DNA of 64,000 nt from Nitrospira sp. (lineage in GTDB: Bacteria; Nitrospirota; Nitrospiria; Nitrospirales; Nitrospiraceae). How positions within the stretch are numbered: the first letter of the stretch is position 1; each line of letters starts with the position of its first letter. The notes beneath the pieces were generated by a model. It did not search any database and was not told the origin of the DNA. It was given only the letters and a program-made list of their open reading frames with translations. The translations under genes and the position numbers were made by a program. Where the stretch lies: assembly GCA_024760525.1 (NCBI GenBank), contig CP060499.1, positions 2,873,501 to 2,937,500 of the forward strand, written 5' to 3'. Positions 8,636-16,013 of the stretch are shown one piece after another.

Positions 8636-11600
8636 ATGACCACCTCGGCCGGTTCTGACACTCAATCTCTTTCACATCCCCTTCGGGGTCTCCTGATCGC
8701 CCAATTCTGCGGGGCCTTCAACGATAACGCGTGGAAACTCATGGTTGCCTTGCTCGCCATTCGCCAAGCCACGGCCGGCATGGCGCAAGGGCCTGAACTG
8801 GAAACCGTCGCACAGACGCAGACCGCAATGGCATTTGTCATTTTCACCCTGCCGTTGGTGCTCCTCTCACTTGTCGGAGGCACACTGGCCGATCGCGTGA
8901 GCAAGCGGACGGTCATCATCGCTATCAAAATCGTCGAGGTGCTCCTCATGGCTGCCGGCACAGTCGCACTCTGGCTGAATCCCGCCGGAGGCGTCCTGCC
9001 GTTGGTCGTCTTATGCGGTATGGGGGTACACAGTGCCCTGTTTAGTCCTTCTAAATACGGGATCCTTCCCGAATTGATCCCGCATGAGCGGCTGGCTGTC
9101 GGCAACGGCCTCCTGGAGATGTGGACTTTCACGGCCATTTTGACGGGGACCGCGGCCGGAGGATTCCTACTCCACGTCGCCGGGGATCACACTTGGCTGG
9201 CTCCGCTGGCTTTGACCGGTCTCTCGGTCATCGGCCTTGCAACCGCCTTTTCGATTCCACACGTGCCGCCTGCCCGCGCAGCCGGAGGCATAGGGGTCAC
9301 GATCCGAGGTGCATGGGCCGCGATTCAATCGGAACGTATGCTGCGCATGGCCATTCCGATGGAAATCATGTTCTGGACGATTGCGAGCCTATTCGGACAG
9401 AACGTGATCGTCTACGCCAAAGCCGTCTTGCATCTGTCCGATGCGATGGCGGGCCTTCCCCTCACTATCTTGTCGGTGGGTATCGGGGTCGGCGCAATGT
9501 TGGTTGGACGAGTTTCCCGTAACCGAGTCGAATACGGACTGATCCCTTTGGGCGCCATCGGCGTGTTCGTCACACTACTGTCGCTTGGCATCCTGGCGCC
9601 TGCGTTGACAGGCATGTTCCTCTTGATGGCAGCGCTGGGAGTTGCCAGTTCATTCATCTTCGTTCCGTTGAACGCGATCCTTCAATGGAAGTCCCCATCC
9701 GATCGGCGCGGGGCGGTCATTTCGTTCTCCAACACGTGCGTCTTCACCGGCATTCTGTTGGGATCACTGGCAGGCGGTTCCATGGCCAACGCCGGCCTTT
9801 CGACAACCGGCATTTTCTTGGCCGCCGCCGCAATGACCTTGGGTGGGATCGGGTGGGCGCTCTGGTTCTTGCCTGACACGTTCATTCGGCTGGTACTGGT
9901 CATTCTCACGAACACCCTCTATCGGCTTCGCATCATCGGTCAGTCTCATGTTCCTCAATCCGGCGGGGCGCTTCTCGTTCCGAATCACGTCTCCTTTATC
10001 GACGGGATGCTGCTGATCGCCAGTCTGGATCGCCCTGTGCGTTTCGTCGTTGATTCGCAATACGCCGAACAGCCGATCTTCAAACCGTTCATGAAGTCGC
10101 TCGGCGTCATTCCGATTTCCTCGCACGGGGGGTTGCGTGTGATTCTGCGGGCGCTCCGCGAAGCCGGTACTGCGGTGGACAATGGATCTCTCGTCTGCAT
10201 TTTTCCCGAGGGCCAGATCACGCGCACCGGAACGCTCTTGCCGTTTCGACGGGGATTCGAACGAATCATGAAGGGCCGAACCGTTCCCATCATTCCCGTT
10301 CATTTGGACCGCGTGTGGGGCAGCATCTTCAGCTTCAATCACGGCCGCTTTCTCTGGAAAATGCCGGAACAGATTCCGTACCCCCTCACCGTTTCGTTCG
10401 GCGCACCACTGCCGCCGGATACCTCGGCGCAAGCACTCCGCGACAAGATTCGTGAACTCGGCGAAGCCGCCTGGCAGCTTAGGAAACCCAGCCGGCGGCC
10501 CCTGCACCGCGAATTTATCCGCTCGATGCGTCGTTATCCTTTCCGCCTGGCCATGGCCGACCACAATCGCCCCCATGTTTCATCCTTACAAGCACTTATC
10601 GGATCAATCGTGCTTGCGCGGACGCTGCGGCCGTATTGGAGGGACCAACAGCGGGTGGGTGTCCTGCTGCCACCCACGGTCGCCGCAGCGCTGGTGAATG
10701 TCGCCGCGCCCCTCTGCGGCAAGACCATCGTGAACCTGAACTACACGGTCGGGAAATCCGGTCTAGAGGCTGCCGTGGAACTTGCGGGTCTGCGCACTCT
10801 CGTCACGAGCCGCATCTTCGTTGAAAAAGCCAAACTCGAACTGCCGGACGGCCCGTCGGTGATCTGGCTGGAAGACCTGGCTAAGACGATCGGAGCCGGC
10901 CAGAAAGCGCTGGCTGCCCTGCTGGCTCTGTTCGCGCCATGCCGTCTCATTGAACGCGCCTGCGGGCAGACAACCCCACTCACCCCCGGCAGCATGGCCA
11001 CGATCATCTTCAGCAGCGGCAGCACCGGAGAGCCGAAAGGGGTCATGCTGTCGCACTTCAACATCGATGCCAACAGTCAAGGCGCCACGCAGGTGCTCCA
11101 TTTCTATCAGGGCGAACGGGTCCTCGGTATCCTTCCGTTCTTCCATTCATTCGGATATATGGTGTTCTGGTTCGTGATGTCCAACAATGCTGCAATGATC
11201 TTTCACCCTTCGCCCCTCGACGTAGCGGCAATCGGTGAGATCATTCGACGGCATCGGATCACGTTCATCGTCACCACGCCCACGTTCCTGCAACTCTACT
11301 CCCGCCGCTGCACGCCGGAACAGTTCAGCTCGGTGCGCGTCATCCTCACCGGGGCGGAAAAACTGTCGGCTCGGCTCGCCGAAGCCGTCGAAGACAGGTT
11401 CGGCATCGGCCCGATCGAAGGCTATGGCGTCACAGAGTGTGCTCCCGTCATTGCCGTCAATTGCCCGGACTTCCGCGCCGCCGGTTACTATCAACCGGCG
11501 TCTCGCCGCGGCACCGTCGGCCAGCCGCTCCCCGGTGTGTCCCTCCAAATCGTCGATCCAGACACCTACGCTCCGTTGCCGACCGGAGCTCCCGGTATGT

Positions 11601-12079
11601 TGCTCGTAAAAGGCCCCAACGTGATGAGCGGCTATCTCGGGCGAGAAGACCTCACGACCCAGGCGATGCGGGACGGATGGTACATCACCGGGGATATCGC
11701 TTCTTTGGATGAAGATGGATTTTTGACAATCACCGACCGGCTTTCGCGTTTCTCAAAAATCGGAGGTGAGATGGTCCCGCATGGAAAGGTCGAAGAGGCT
11801 TTGCACCAGGCAGCCGGAGCAGACACCCAGGTCTTCGCCGTGACCGGTCTTCCAGACGAGAAAAAGGGGGAACGGCTGGCCGTGCTTCACACGCTTGACG
11901 ATGATCGGATTCCTGGCATTCTTGCAAAAGCATCGGCGAGCGGCCTTCCCAATCTGTTCATCCCCTCTCGGAGCCAGTTCGTCAAAGTCGACGCTCTGCC
12001 GGTGCTCGGCACCGGCAAGCTGGATCTGCGGGGCGTGAAGCGCATCGCGACGGAACGACTCCAAGGGCAGGGCGCATGA
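8636..12079 (+). CDS. Fused MFS flippase / PlsC acyltransferase / acyl-ACP synthetase
   Basis: A 1147-residue three-part protein. Residues about 1-415 form an LplT-like major facilitator domain (FCGAFNDNAWK and GILPELIPHERLAVGNGLLEM). Residues about 425-625 are a PlsC-type acyltransferase with NHVSFID (His451, Asp456 of the HxxxxD motif) and FPEGQITRTG. Residues about 660-1147 are an AMP-forming ligase with FSSGSTGEPKGVMLSH, EGYGVTECAPV, GDIASLDEDGFL and a C-terminal GTGKLDLRG catalytic Lys. In E. coli LplT and Aas do this as separate proteins: lysophospholipid is flipped inward and re-acylated with acyl-ACP. The fusion should therefore be a one-piece lysophospholipid repair machine in the inner membrane. 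Confidence 0.9.
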   Translation: MTTSAGSDTQSLSHPLRGLLIAQFCGAFNDNAWKLMVALLAIRQATAGMAQGPELETVAQTQTAMAFVIFTLPLVLLSLVGGTLADRVSKRTVIIAIKIVEVLLMAAGTVALWLNPAGGVLPLVVLCGMGVHSALFSPSKYGILPELIPHERLAVGNGLLEMWTFTAILTGTAAGGFLLHVAGDHTWLAPLALTGLSVIGLATAFSIPHVPPARAAGGIGVTIRGAWAAIQSERMLRMAIPMEIMFWTIASLFGQNVIVYAKAVLHLSDAMAGLPLTILSVGIGVGAMLVGRVSRNRVEYGLIPLGAIGVFVTLLSLGILAPALTGMFLLMAALGVASSFIFVPLNAILQWKSPSDRRGAVISFSNTCVFTGILLGSLAGGSMANAGLSTTGIFLAAAAMTLGGIGWALWFLPDTFIRLVLVILTNTLYRLRIIGQSHVPQSGGALLVPNHVSFIDGMLLIASLDRPVRFVVDSQYAEQPIFKPFMKSLGVIPISSHGGLRVILRALREAGTAVDNGSLVCIFPEGQITRTGTLLPFRRGFERIMKGRTVPIIPVHLDRVWGSIFSFNHGRFLWKMPEQIPYPLTVSFGAPLPPDTSAQALRDKIRELGEAAWQLRKPSRRPLHREFIRSMRRYPFRLAMADHNRPHVSSLQALIGSIVLARTLRPYWRDQQRVGVLLPPTVAAALVNVAAPLCGKTIVNLNYTVGKSGLEAAVELAGLRTLVTSRIFVEKAKLELPDGPSVIWLEDLAKTIGAGQKALAALLALFAPCRLIERACGQTTPLTPGSMATIIFSSGSTGEPKGVMLSHFNIDANSQGATQVLHFYQGERVLGILPFFHSFGYMVFWFVMSNNAAMIFHPSPLDVAAIGEIIRRHRITFIVTTPTFLQLYSRRCTPEQFSSVRVILTGAEKLSARLAEAVEDRFGIGPIEGYGVTECAPVIAVNCPDFRAAGYYQPASRRGTVGQPLPGVSLQIVDPDTYAPLPTGAPGMLLVKGPNVMSGYLGREDLTTQAMRDGWYITGDIASLDEDGFLTITDRLSRFSKIGGEMVPHGKVEEALHQAAGADTQVFAVTGLPDEKKGERLAVLHTLDDDRIPGILAKASASGLPNLFIPSRSQFVKVDALPVLGTGKLDLRGVKRIATERLQGQGA

Positions 12080-12143
12080 GTCGTATTTCGCGAAAGGTTT
12101 CGTGCAGACTACGAACCCAGCGATAGGATAGCTCGGCGAACTG

Positions 12144-13166
12144 ATGCCTCTCTCCGAACCAGACTCCACGCACGACGCCTCACCAGATACGGTTCAGAAA
12201 TCACTCATCGATTGCCATGTCCATCTTGCGGCATTGCCGGATGGCGACAACGGCTGTTTCATCTCGCCGAAGCTGCTTCGCAGCCCGCTCTTTCGATTTC
12301 TCTTGTGGAAACACGACCTCTCTCCCGCCCACCCACGGGCGGCCAATCAGCAATACCTCGATCACCTTCTCTCGGAATTACGCGCTTCACGGCATGTCTC
12401 AAAGGCGGTCCTGCTCGGCATGGACGGATTCTACGATCACACCGGATTGCTCAATCGCCAGCACACCGACTTTCTCGTCAACAACGATTACGTGTTCAAG
12501 GTAGTGCAGACCTACCCCGATGTCTTTTTGGCCGGCCCGTCGATCAACCCGCAAAGGGAAGACGCGATCGACGAAGTCCATCGCTGCGCCGATGCCGGCG
12601 CCGTCCTGATCAAAGTCCTACCGAATGCCCAGCACTTCGACCCGGCTGACGAGCGATATAAACCTTTTTATCGGGCACTGGCGCAACGCCGCTTACCCTT
12701 CTTGAGCCATGTCGGCTACGAATTCAGCTTGATCGGCAAGGACCAATCACTCGGAGATCCCTCTCGGCTCCGCCTGGCCCTGGACGAAGGCGTGACCGTC
12801 ATTGCCGCTCATGCCTGCAGTTACGGCCTCATGTTTTATGAAAAATTCGTTCCGGCCTTACGAGAATTGTGCGGGCGTTATCCACATTTCTATGCCGACA
12901 TTTCAGCCCTCACCCAACCCCATCGCTTGAAAATGCTTCTACACCTCAGGCACCACCCGGAGATTCAAGCTCGGTTGCTCTTTGGAACAGACTACCCGCT
13001 GTCGGTTTTCCACCTGCCCGCCTGGGGCCGGGTCGGATTCCAGACGCTTAGCCGAATGATCCGCACGAAGAACCGCTTCGACCGCCAGGTGGAGGTTTGC
13101 ACAGGTTTGAACCTGAATTTTCGATCCTTCGGCGACCTTGTTTCGGGCCGGAGCTTGACGAGTTGA
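12144..13166 (+). CDS. Amidohydrolase-2 family metal-dependent hydrolase
   Basis: A 340-residue TIM-barrel hydrolase. The N-terminal LIDCHVHLAAL gives the HxH metal site; SHVGYEFS and VIAAHACSYG supply later His ligands, and LLFGTDYPLSV supplies the catalytic Asp near the C-terminus. These are the marks of the amidohydrolase-2 (ACMSD-like) family, which acts on small carboxylates or lactones. The substrate is unknown. It follows the acyltransferase fusion by 64 bases on the same strand, and a strong terminator lies 38 bases after it, so it is probably the last gene of this rightward transcript. Confidence 0.75.
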   Translation: MPLSEPDSTHDASPDTVQKSLIDCHVHLAALPDGDNGCFISPKLLRSPLFRFLLWKHDLSPAHPRAANQQYLDHLLSELRASRHVSKAVLLGMDGFYDHTGLLNRQHTDFLVNNDYVFKVVQTYPDVFLAGPSINPQREDAIDEVHRCADAGAVLIKVLPNAQHFDPADERYKPFYRALAQRRLPFLSHVGYEFSLIGKDQSLGDPSRLRLALDEGVTVIAAHACSYGLMFYEKFVPALRELCGRYPHFYADISALTQPHRLKMLLHLRHHPEIQARLLFGTDYPLSVFHLPAWGRVGFQTLSRMIRTKNRFDRQVEVCTGLNLNFRSFGDLVSGRSLTS

Positions 13167-13204
13167 CGACACTGAACTGGGAAGCGCGTACAGTCTTTCC
13201 AAAC

Positions 13205-13239
13205 AAAAAGGCCGTTCTCCGCGAGGAGAACGGCCTTTT
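13205..13239. terminator. Bidirectional intrinsic terminator
   Basis: A 15-bp perfect stem (13206-13220 with 13225-13239) around a GCGA loop, with A-runs on the left arm and T-runs on the right arm, so it reads as a terminator in both directions. It serves the amidohydrolase gene (ending 13166, plus strand) and the coiled-coil lipoprotein gene (ending 13267, minus strand). Confidence 0.9.
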
Positions 13240-13266
13240 CCATGTCCGTGGAATCTATCGCGCGAT

Positions 13267-13962
13267 CTATGGATTAACCGAGATTCGATCCTTGATCAAG
13301 TCGAAGGTTTCTTTGGGGACGACATTCTTCGCCACCAATTCGCCCTTCACGCGATAGGGACGATTGTTCACGATTCGATCGGCTTCGTCTTGTTTCAGTC
13401 CCAAGAAGAGAATCATGTCGCTCGCTGACACCTTATTGATGTTCATCGCCGCGGAAGCGACTGGAGCGGCTGGAACCGTTGCAGGAGCGGTTCCAGATGG
13501 TGCCTGGCTTGGGGTCAGCGTTGCTGTCTGTCCCGACGATCCCGACTGAGAGCGGTCTTTGAGCTCTTTCTGATAGCGAGCCACCAACGACTTCAGCGTA
13601 TCGTTATGACGCTTCACGTCCTGATACTCCTGCCGTACATTTCTATTCTGCGCCGATAACGCCTTGACCTTGTCTTCCAGCTCCTTCGTCCTTCCTTCGA
13701 CCGTGCCTCGCTCCGTGTCACGCCCATGCTCAATGCGCTGGAGTTCGTCCCGAGCCGCCTGGGCTTCATTGCCGAACTTTACATTCATTTCTTTGAGCGT
13801 TCGAACTTGTTGCTCCATGGCATTTTTCTGTTGGCGAGCCTTCTCCAGCTCCATTTTGGCATTGTCCGATTCGGCCAACGCCTCTTGGTATTTCTTGTTG
13901 GATACGCAACCCGTGGTTAACACCGCTCCAACCAACAATATCGCCGTCCACTCGCGTCTCAT
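13267..13962 (-). CDS. Coiled-coil lipoprotein with C-terminal HhH-like domain
   Basis: A 231-residue protein with a short signal peptide and lipobox (LTTGCVS). Residues about 25-135 form a long charged coiled coil. A Ser/Thr/Ala/Pro linker (about 137-170) leads to a compact C-terminal domain (about 173-228: MNINKVSASDMILFLGL..ADRIVNNRPY..ELVAKNVVPKETFDLIKDRI). This tail has the pattern of a ComEA-like helix-hairpin-helix region, in which a first residue set NINKA/VSA is followed by GLxxxxAxxIVxxRP. GGAGGGAGGATC gives a strong ribosome-binding site. A DNA-binding or protein-protocol role outside the cytoplasm is possible, but function is unknown. Confidence 0.65.
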   Translation of the reverse strand: MRREWTAILLVGAVLTTGCVSNKKYQEALAESDNAKMELEKARQQKNAMEQQVRTLKEMNVKFGNEAQAARDELQRIEHGRDTERGTVEGRTKELEDKVKALSAQNRNVRQEYQDVKRHNDTLKSLVARYQKELKDRSQSGSSGQTATLTPSQAPSGTAPATVPAAPVASAAMNINKVSASDMILFLGLKQDEADRIVNNRPYRVKGELVAKNVVPKETFDLIKDRISVNP

Positions 13963-14253
13963 GCGATCCTCCCTCCATCAAATCCTACGACTTGACTGCG
14001 CTTCATCTGGATCTTCACTTCCATCCGAATGTGAAAGTCGTTTTTTTCGTTTACCTTCTCTGTGTGTATGCCAACACCCGGACGTTGTCAACATAATTGC
14101 TTTTGTGCGAAGCCCTCCCGCCGATTCACAGATGAGAACAAACCATCCGGCGCTTGACGGATCAGCGTCGCTCTGTGATTATCGCTCACATTCTAGCAGA
14201 CACAGCTATGGGGATTGAAACCTCCGCCCTACTATTCCAGGAGTGGTGTACGC

Positions 14254-15129
14254 ATGAACGAATGGGGTCCGGCGCTTGCAGTGATTCTTGGAGTCGTCGA
14301 AGGACTGACTGAGTTTCTTCCCGTTTCATCAACCGGACATCTTATTCTGGTCGGCCATGCCCTCGGTTTCACCGGCGACGTGGCCGCAAACGCGGAGATC
14401 TCCATCCAGTTGGGCGCGATTCTGGCCGTCATCGTATTCGAACGGGAAAAAATCGGACGGCTTCTCACGGGCGCTTGGGAGGAACAGAAAACATTGCGAT
14501 CGTTCTCTCAAAACCAGCCGGCTGTCGCGTTGACCCACCGCCTCAAGATTTCGATGCAAAGTCATCCAAACTTATGGTTCCTGCTCGGATTAGGCATCGC
14601 CTTCCTGCCCGCTGCCATACTCGGTCTGATGGCTCACGGATGGATCAAATCCTATTTGTTCACCCCTCTGACGGTGGCGTTGACATCGATTCTCGGTGGC
14701 ATCATCATTCTCATCGTTGAAGCCACGACACGAACCACCCGCGCGAAGAGTCTGGATCAGGTGTCGGCAGTCCACGCATTCTGGATCGGTCTGGCACAAT
14801 GCGCCTCCCTGATTCCCGGGATGTCTCGGTCCGGCTCAACCATCATCGGAGGCCTGCTCGCTGGGTTGGATCGTAAAGTTGCCACGGAGTATTCCTTTTT
14901 TCTCGCCCTTCCAACCATCATCGCAGCGACGGTCTACGAAACGTGGAAGGCACGAGGTACATTCACCGAGCAGGATTTTCTGGCGCTCGGCCTCGGCATG
15001 GTTATCTCATTTCTGGTGGCTTGGGCGGTCATCGCCGCGTTTTTGACCTATGTCCAACGCCATACCTTGCGCGTCTTTGCCTACTATCGTATTATCCTCG
15101 GAGTTGTAGTTTTATTGGTCGTCCGCTGA
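14254..15129 (+). CDS. uppP: Undecaprenyl-diphosphatase
   Basis: A protein of 291 residues from ATG 14254, which has AGGAG 10 bases upstream; an earlier in-frame ATG at 14215 lacks such a site. UppP (BacA) removes a phosphate from undecaprenyl pyrophosphate so the carrier lipid can be reused for peptidoglycan and other envelope polymers; it sits in the inner membrane. Both catalytic motifs are present: GVVEGLTEFLPVSSTGHLIL near the N-terminus and IPGMSRSGSTI in the middle, with about eight hydrophobic helices. Overproduction gives bacitracin resistance in other bacteria. The DUF2024 gene follows 12 bases downstream. Confidence 0.95.
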   Translation: MNEWGPALAVILGVVEGLTEFLPVSSTGHLILVGHALGFTGDVAANAEISIQLGAILAVIVFEREKIGRLLTGAWEEQKTLRSFSQNQPAVALTHRLKISMQSHPNLWFLLGLGIAFLPAAILGLMAHGWIKSYLFTPLTVALTSILGGIIILIVEATTRTTRAKSLDQVSAVHAFWIGLAQCASLIPGMSRSGSTIIGGLLAGLDRKVATEYSFFLALPTIIAATVYETWKARGTFTEQDFLALGLGMVISFLVAWAVIAAFLTYVQRHTLRVFAYYRIILGVVVLLVVR

Positions 15130-15141
15130 AAGGAGTTGTTC

Positions 15142-15402
15142 ATGTCTTCGGATACGATTCATGTCTACGATACGTGGGTCAACGGCAAGAGCGGTCGCAT
15201 TCACTTCGATGTGATGACGACCGATGAAGCCACCGCCCTCAAGCTCGCTCAGGAATACCTCATCAGCATCGGAGAACCGAGTGCGACGGTGACCACGAGA
15301 GAATGCCAATTCTGTCACAGCGAACCACTGTTCATGTTCTCAGCGGAGCAGCAGAAACAAGCCAAAGAAAAAGGCGGATTTATCGTCCGCATGCCGGCCT
15401 AG
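15142..15402 (+). CDS. DUF2024 family protein
   Basis: A protein of 86 residues from ATG 15142, with AAAGGAG 6 bases upstream; a TTG two codons earlier is less likely. It is a small soluble alpha/beta protein. VYDTWV at the start, FDVMTTDEATALKLAQEYLISIGE in the middle and TRECQFCHSE toward the end match DUF2024, which has the same order including the CxFCHSE pair of Cys. Its function is unknown. It starts 12 bases after uppP and is probably co-transcribed with it. Confidence 0.8.
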   Translation: MSSDTIHVYDTWVNGKSGRIHFDVMTTDEATALKLAQEYLISIGEPSATVTTRECQFCHSEPLFMFSAEQQKQAKEKGGFIVRMPA

Positions 15403-15470
15403 CGAGTATCGCACTCACGGGTGGTCGTTCGAATCGGGTATTTCGTTGAAAGGGGCAAACGCTTCACGTG

Positions 15471-16013
15471 TTAGGGAACGGACGAGGTCTCCGACGCTGT
15501 AGGAGGATCGGCTCGTTTCTCAAAGGCGAAGTGAATGATGAGGACGATCACCCCGATGGTAATCGCAGAATCCGCCACATTGAACGCAGGCCAGTGGTAG
15601 TTGTCGATATAGACATCCAGAAAGTCGATCACTTCTCCAAAACGCAGCCGGTCGATCAGGTTCCCGATCGCGCCGCCGAGAATTCCTGCAACACTGACAC
15701 GCCCCATCCAATCCTCTTCCGGCATCCGCAGCAGAATCGTGCCCAGCAGGCCAAGGGCAAAAATCGACGTCAACCCAAAGAAGACCATCCGAAACGCGTT
15801 GCTGCTCCCGGCCAGCAAACCGAATGCCGCACCGGGATTTCGAATATACGTCAAACTGAAGAGATTGGGGATGATGGGGATCGATTCATGTAGCCGCATG
15901 GTTTTCATGATCTGCTGTTTCGTCAGTTGATCCAGGAAAATGATGCTGCCGGTCACCGACGCCAAGGCCAGATTCCGCAAGATAAGGCCGCTCAACGGAT
16001 TGCCTCCAGACAC
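15471..16013 (-). CDS. lspA: Signal peptidase II (prolipoprotein signal peptidase)
   Basis: A 180-residue inner-membrane aspartic protease that cuts the signal peptide from lipid-modified prolipoproteins. Four hydrophobic helices are visible, and the family motifs are intact: IRNPGAAFG, GGAIGNLIDRL with catalytic Asp121, VIDFLDVY, and WPAFNVADSAI with catalytic Asp148. Its start lies inside the end of ileS (22-base overlap), the classic ileS-lspA arrangement, so translation is probably coupled. It should mature the several lipoproteins in this window (RlpA, the coiled-coil lipoprotein and others). Confidence 0.95.
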   Translation of the reverse strand: MSGGNPLSGLILRNLALASVTGSIIFLDQLTKQQIMKTMRLHESIPIIPNLFSLTYIRNPGAAFGLLAGSSNAFRMVFFGLTSIFALGLLGTILLRMPEEDWMGRVSVAGILGGAIGNLIDRLRFGEVIDFLDVYIDNYHWPAFNVADSAITIGVIVLIIHFAFEKRADPPTASETSSVP

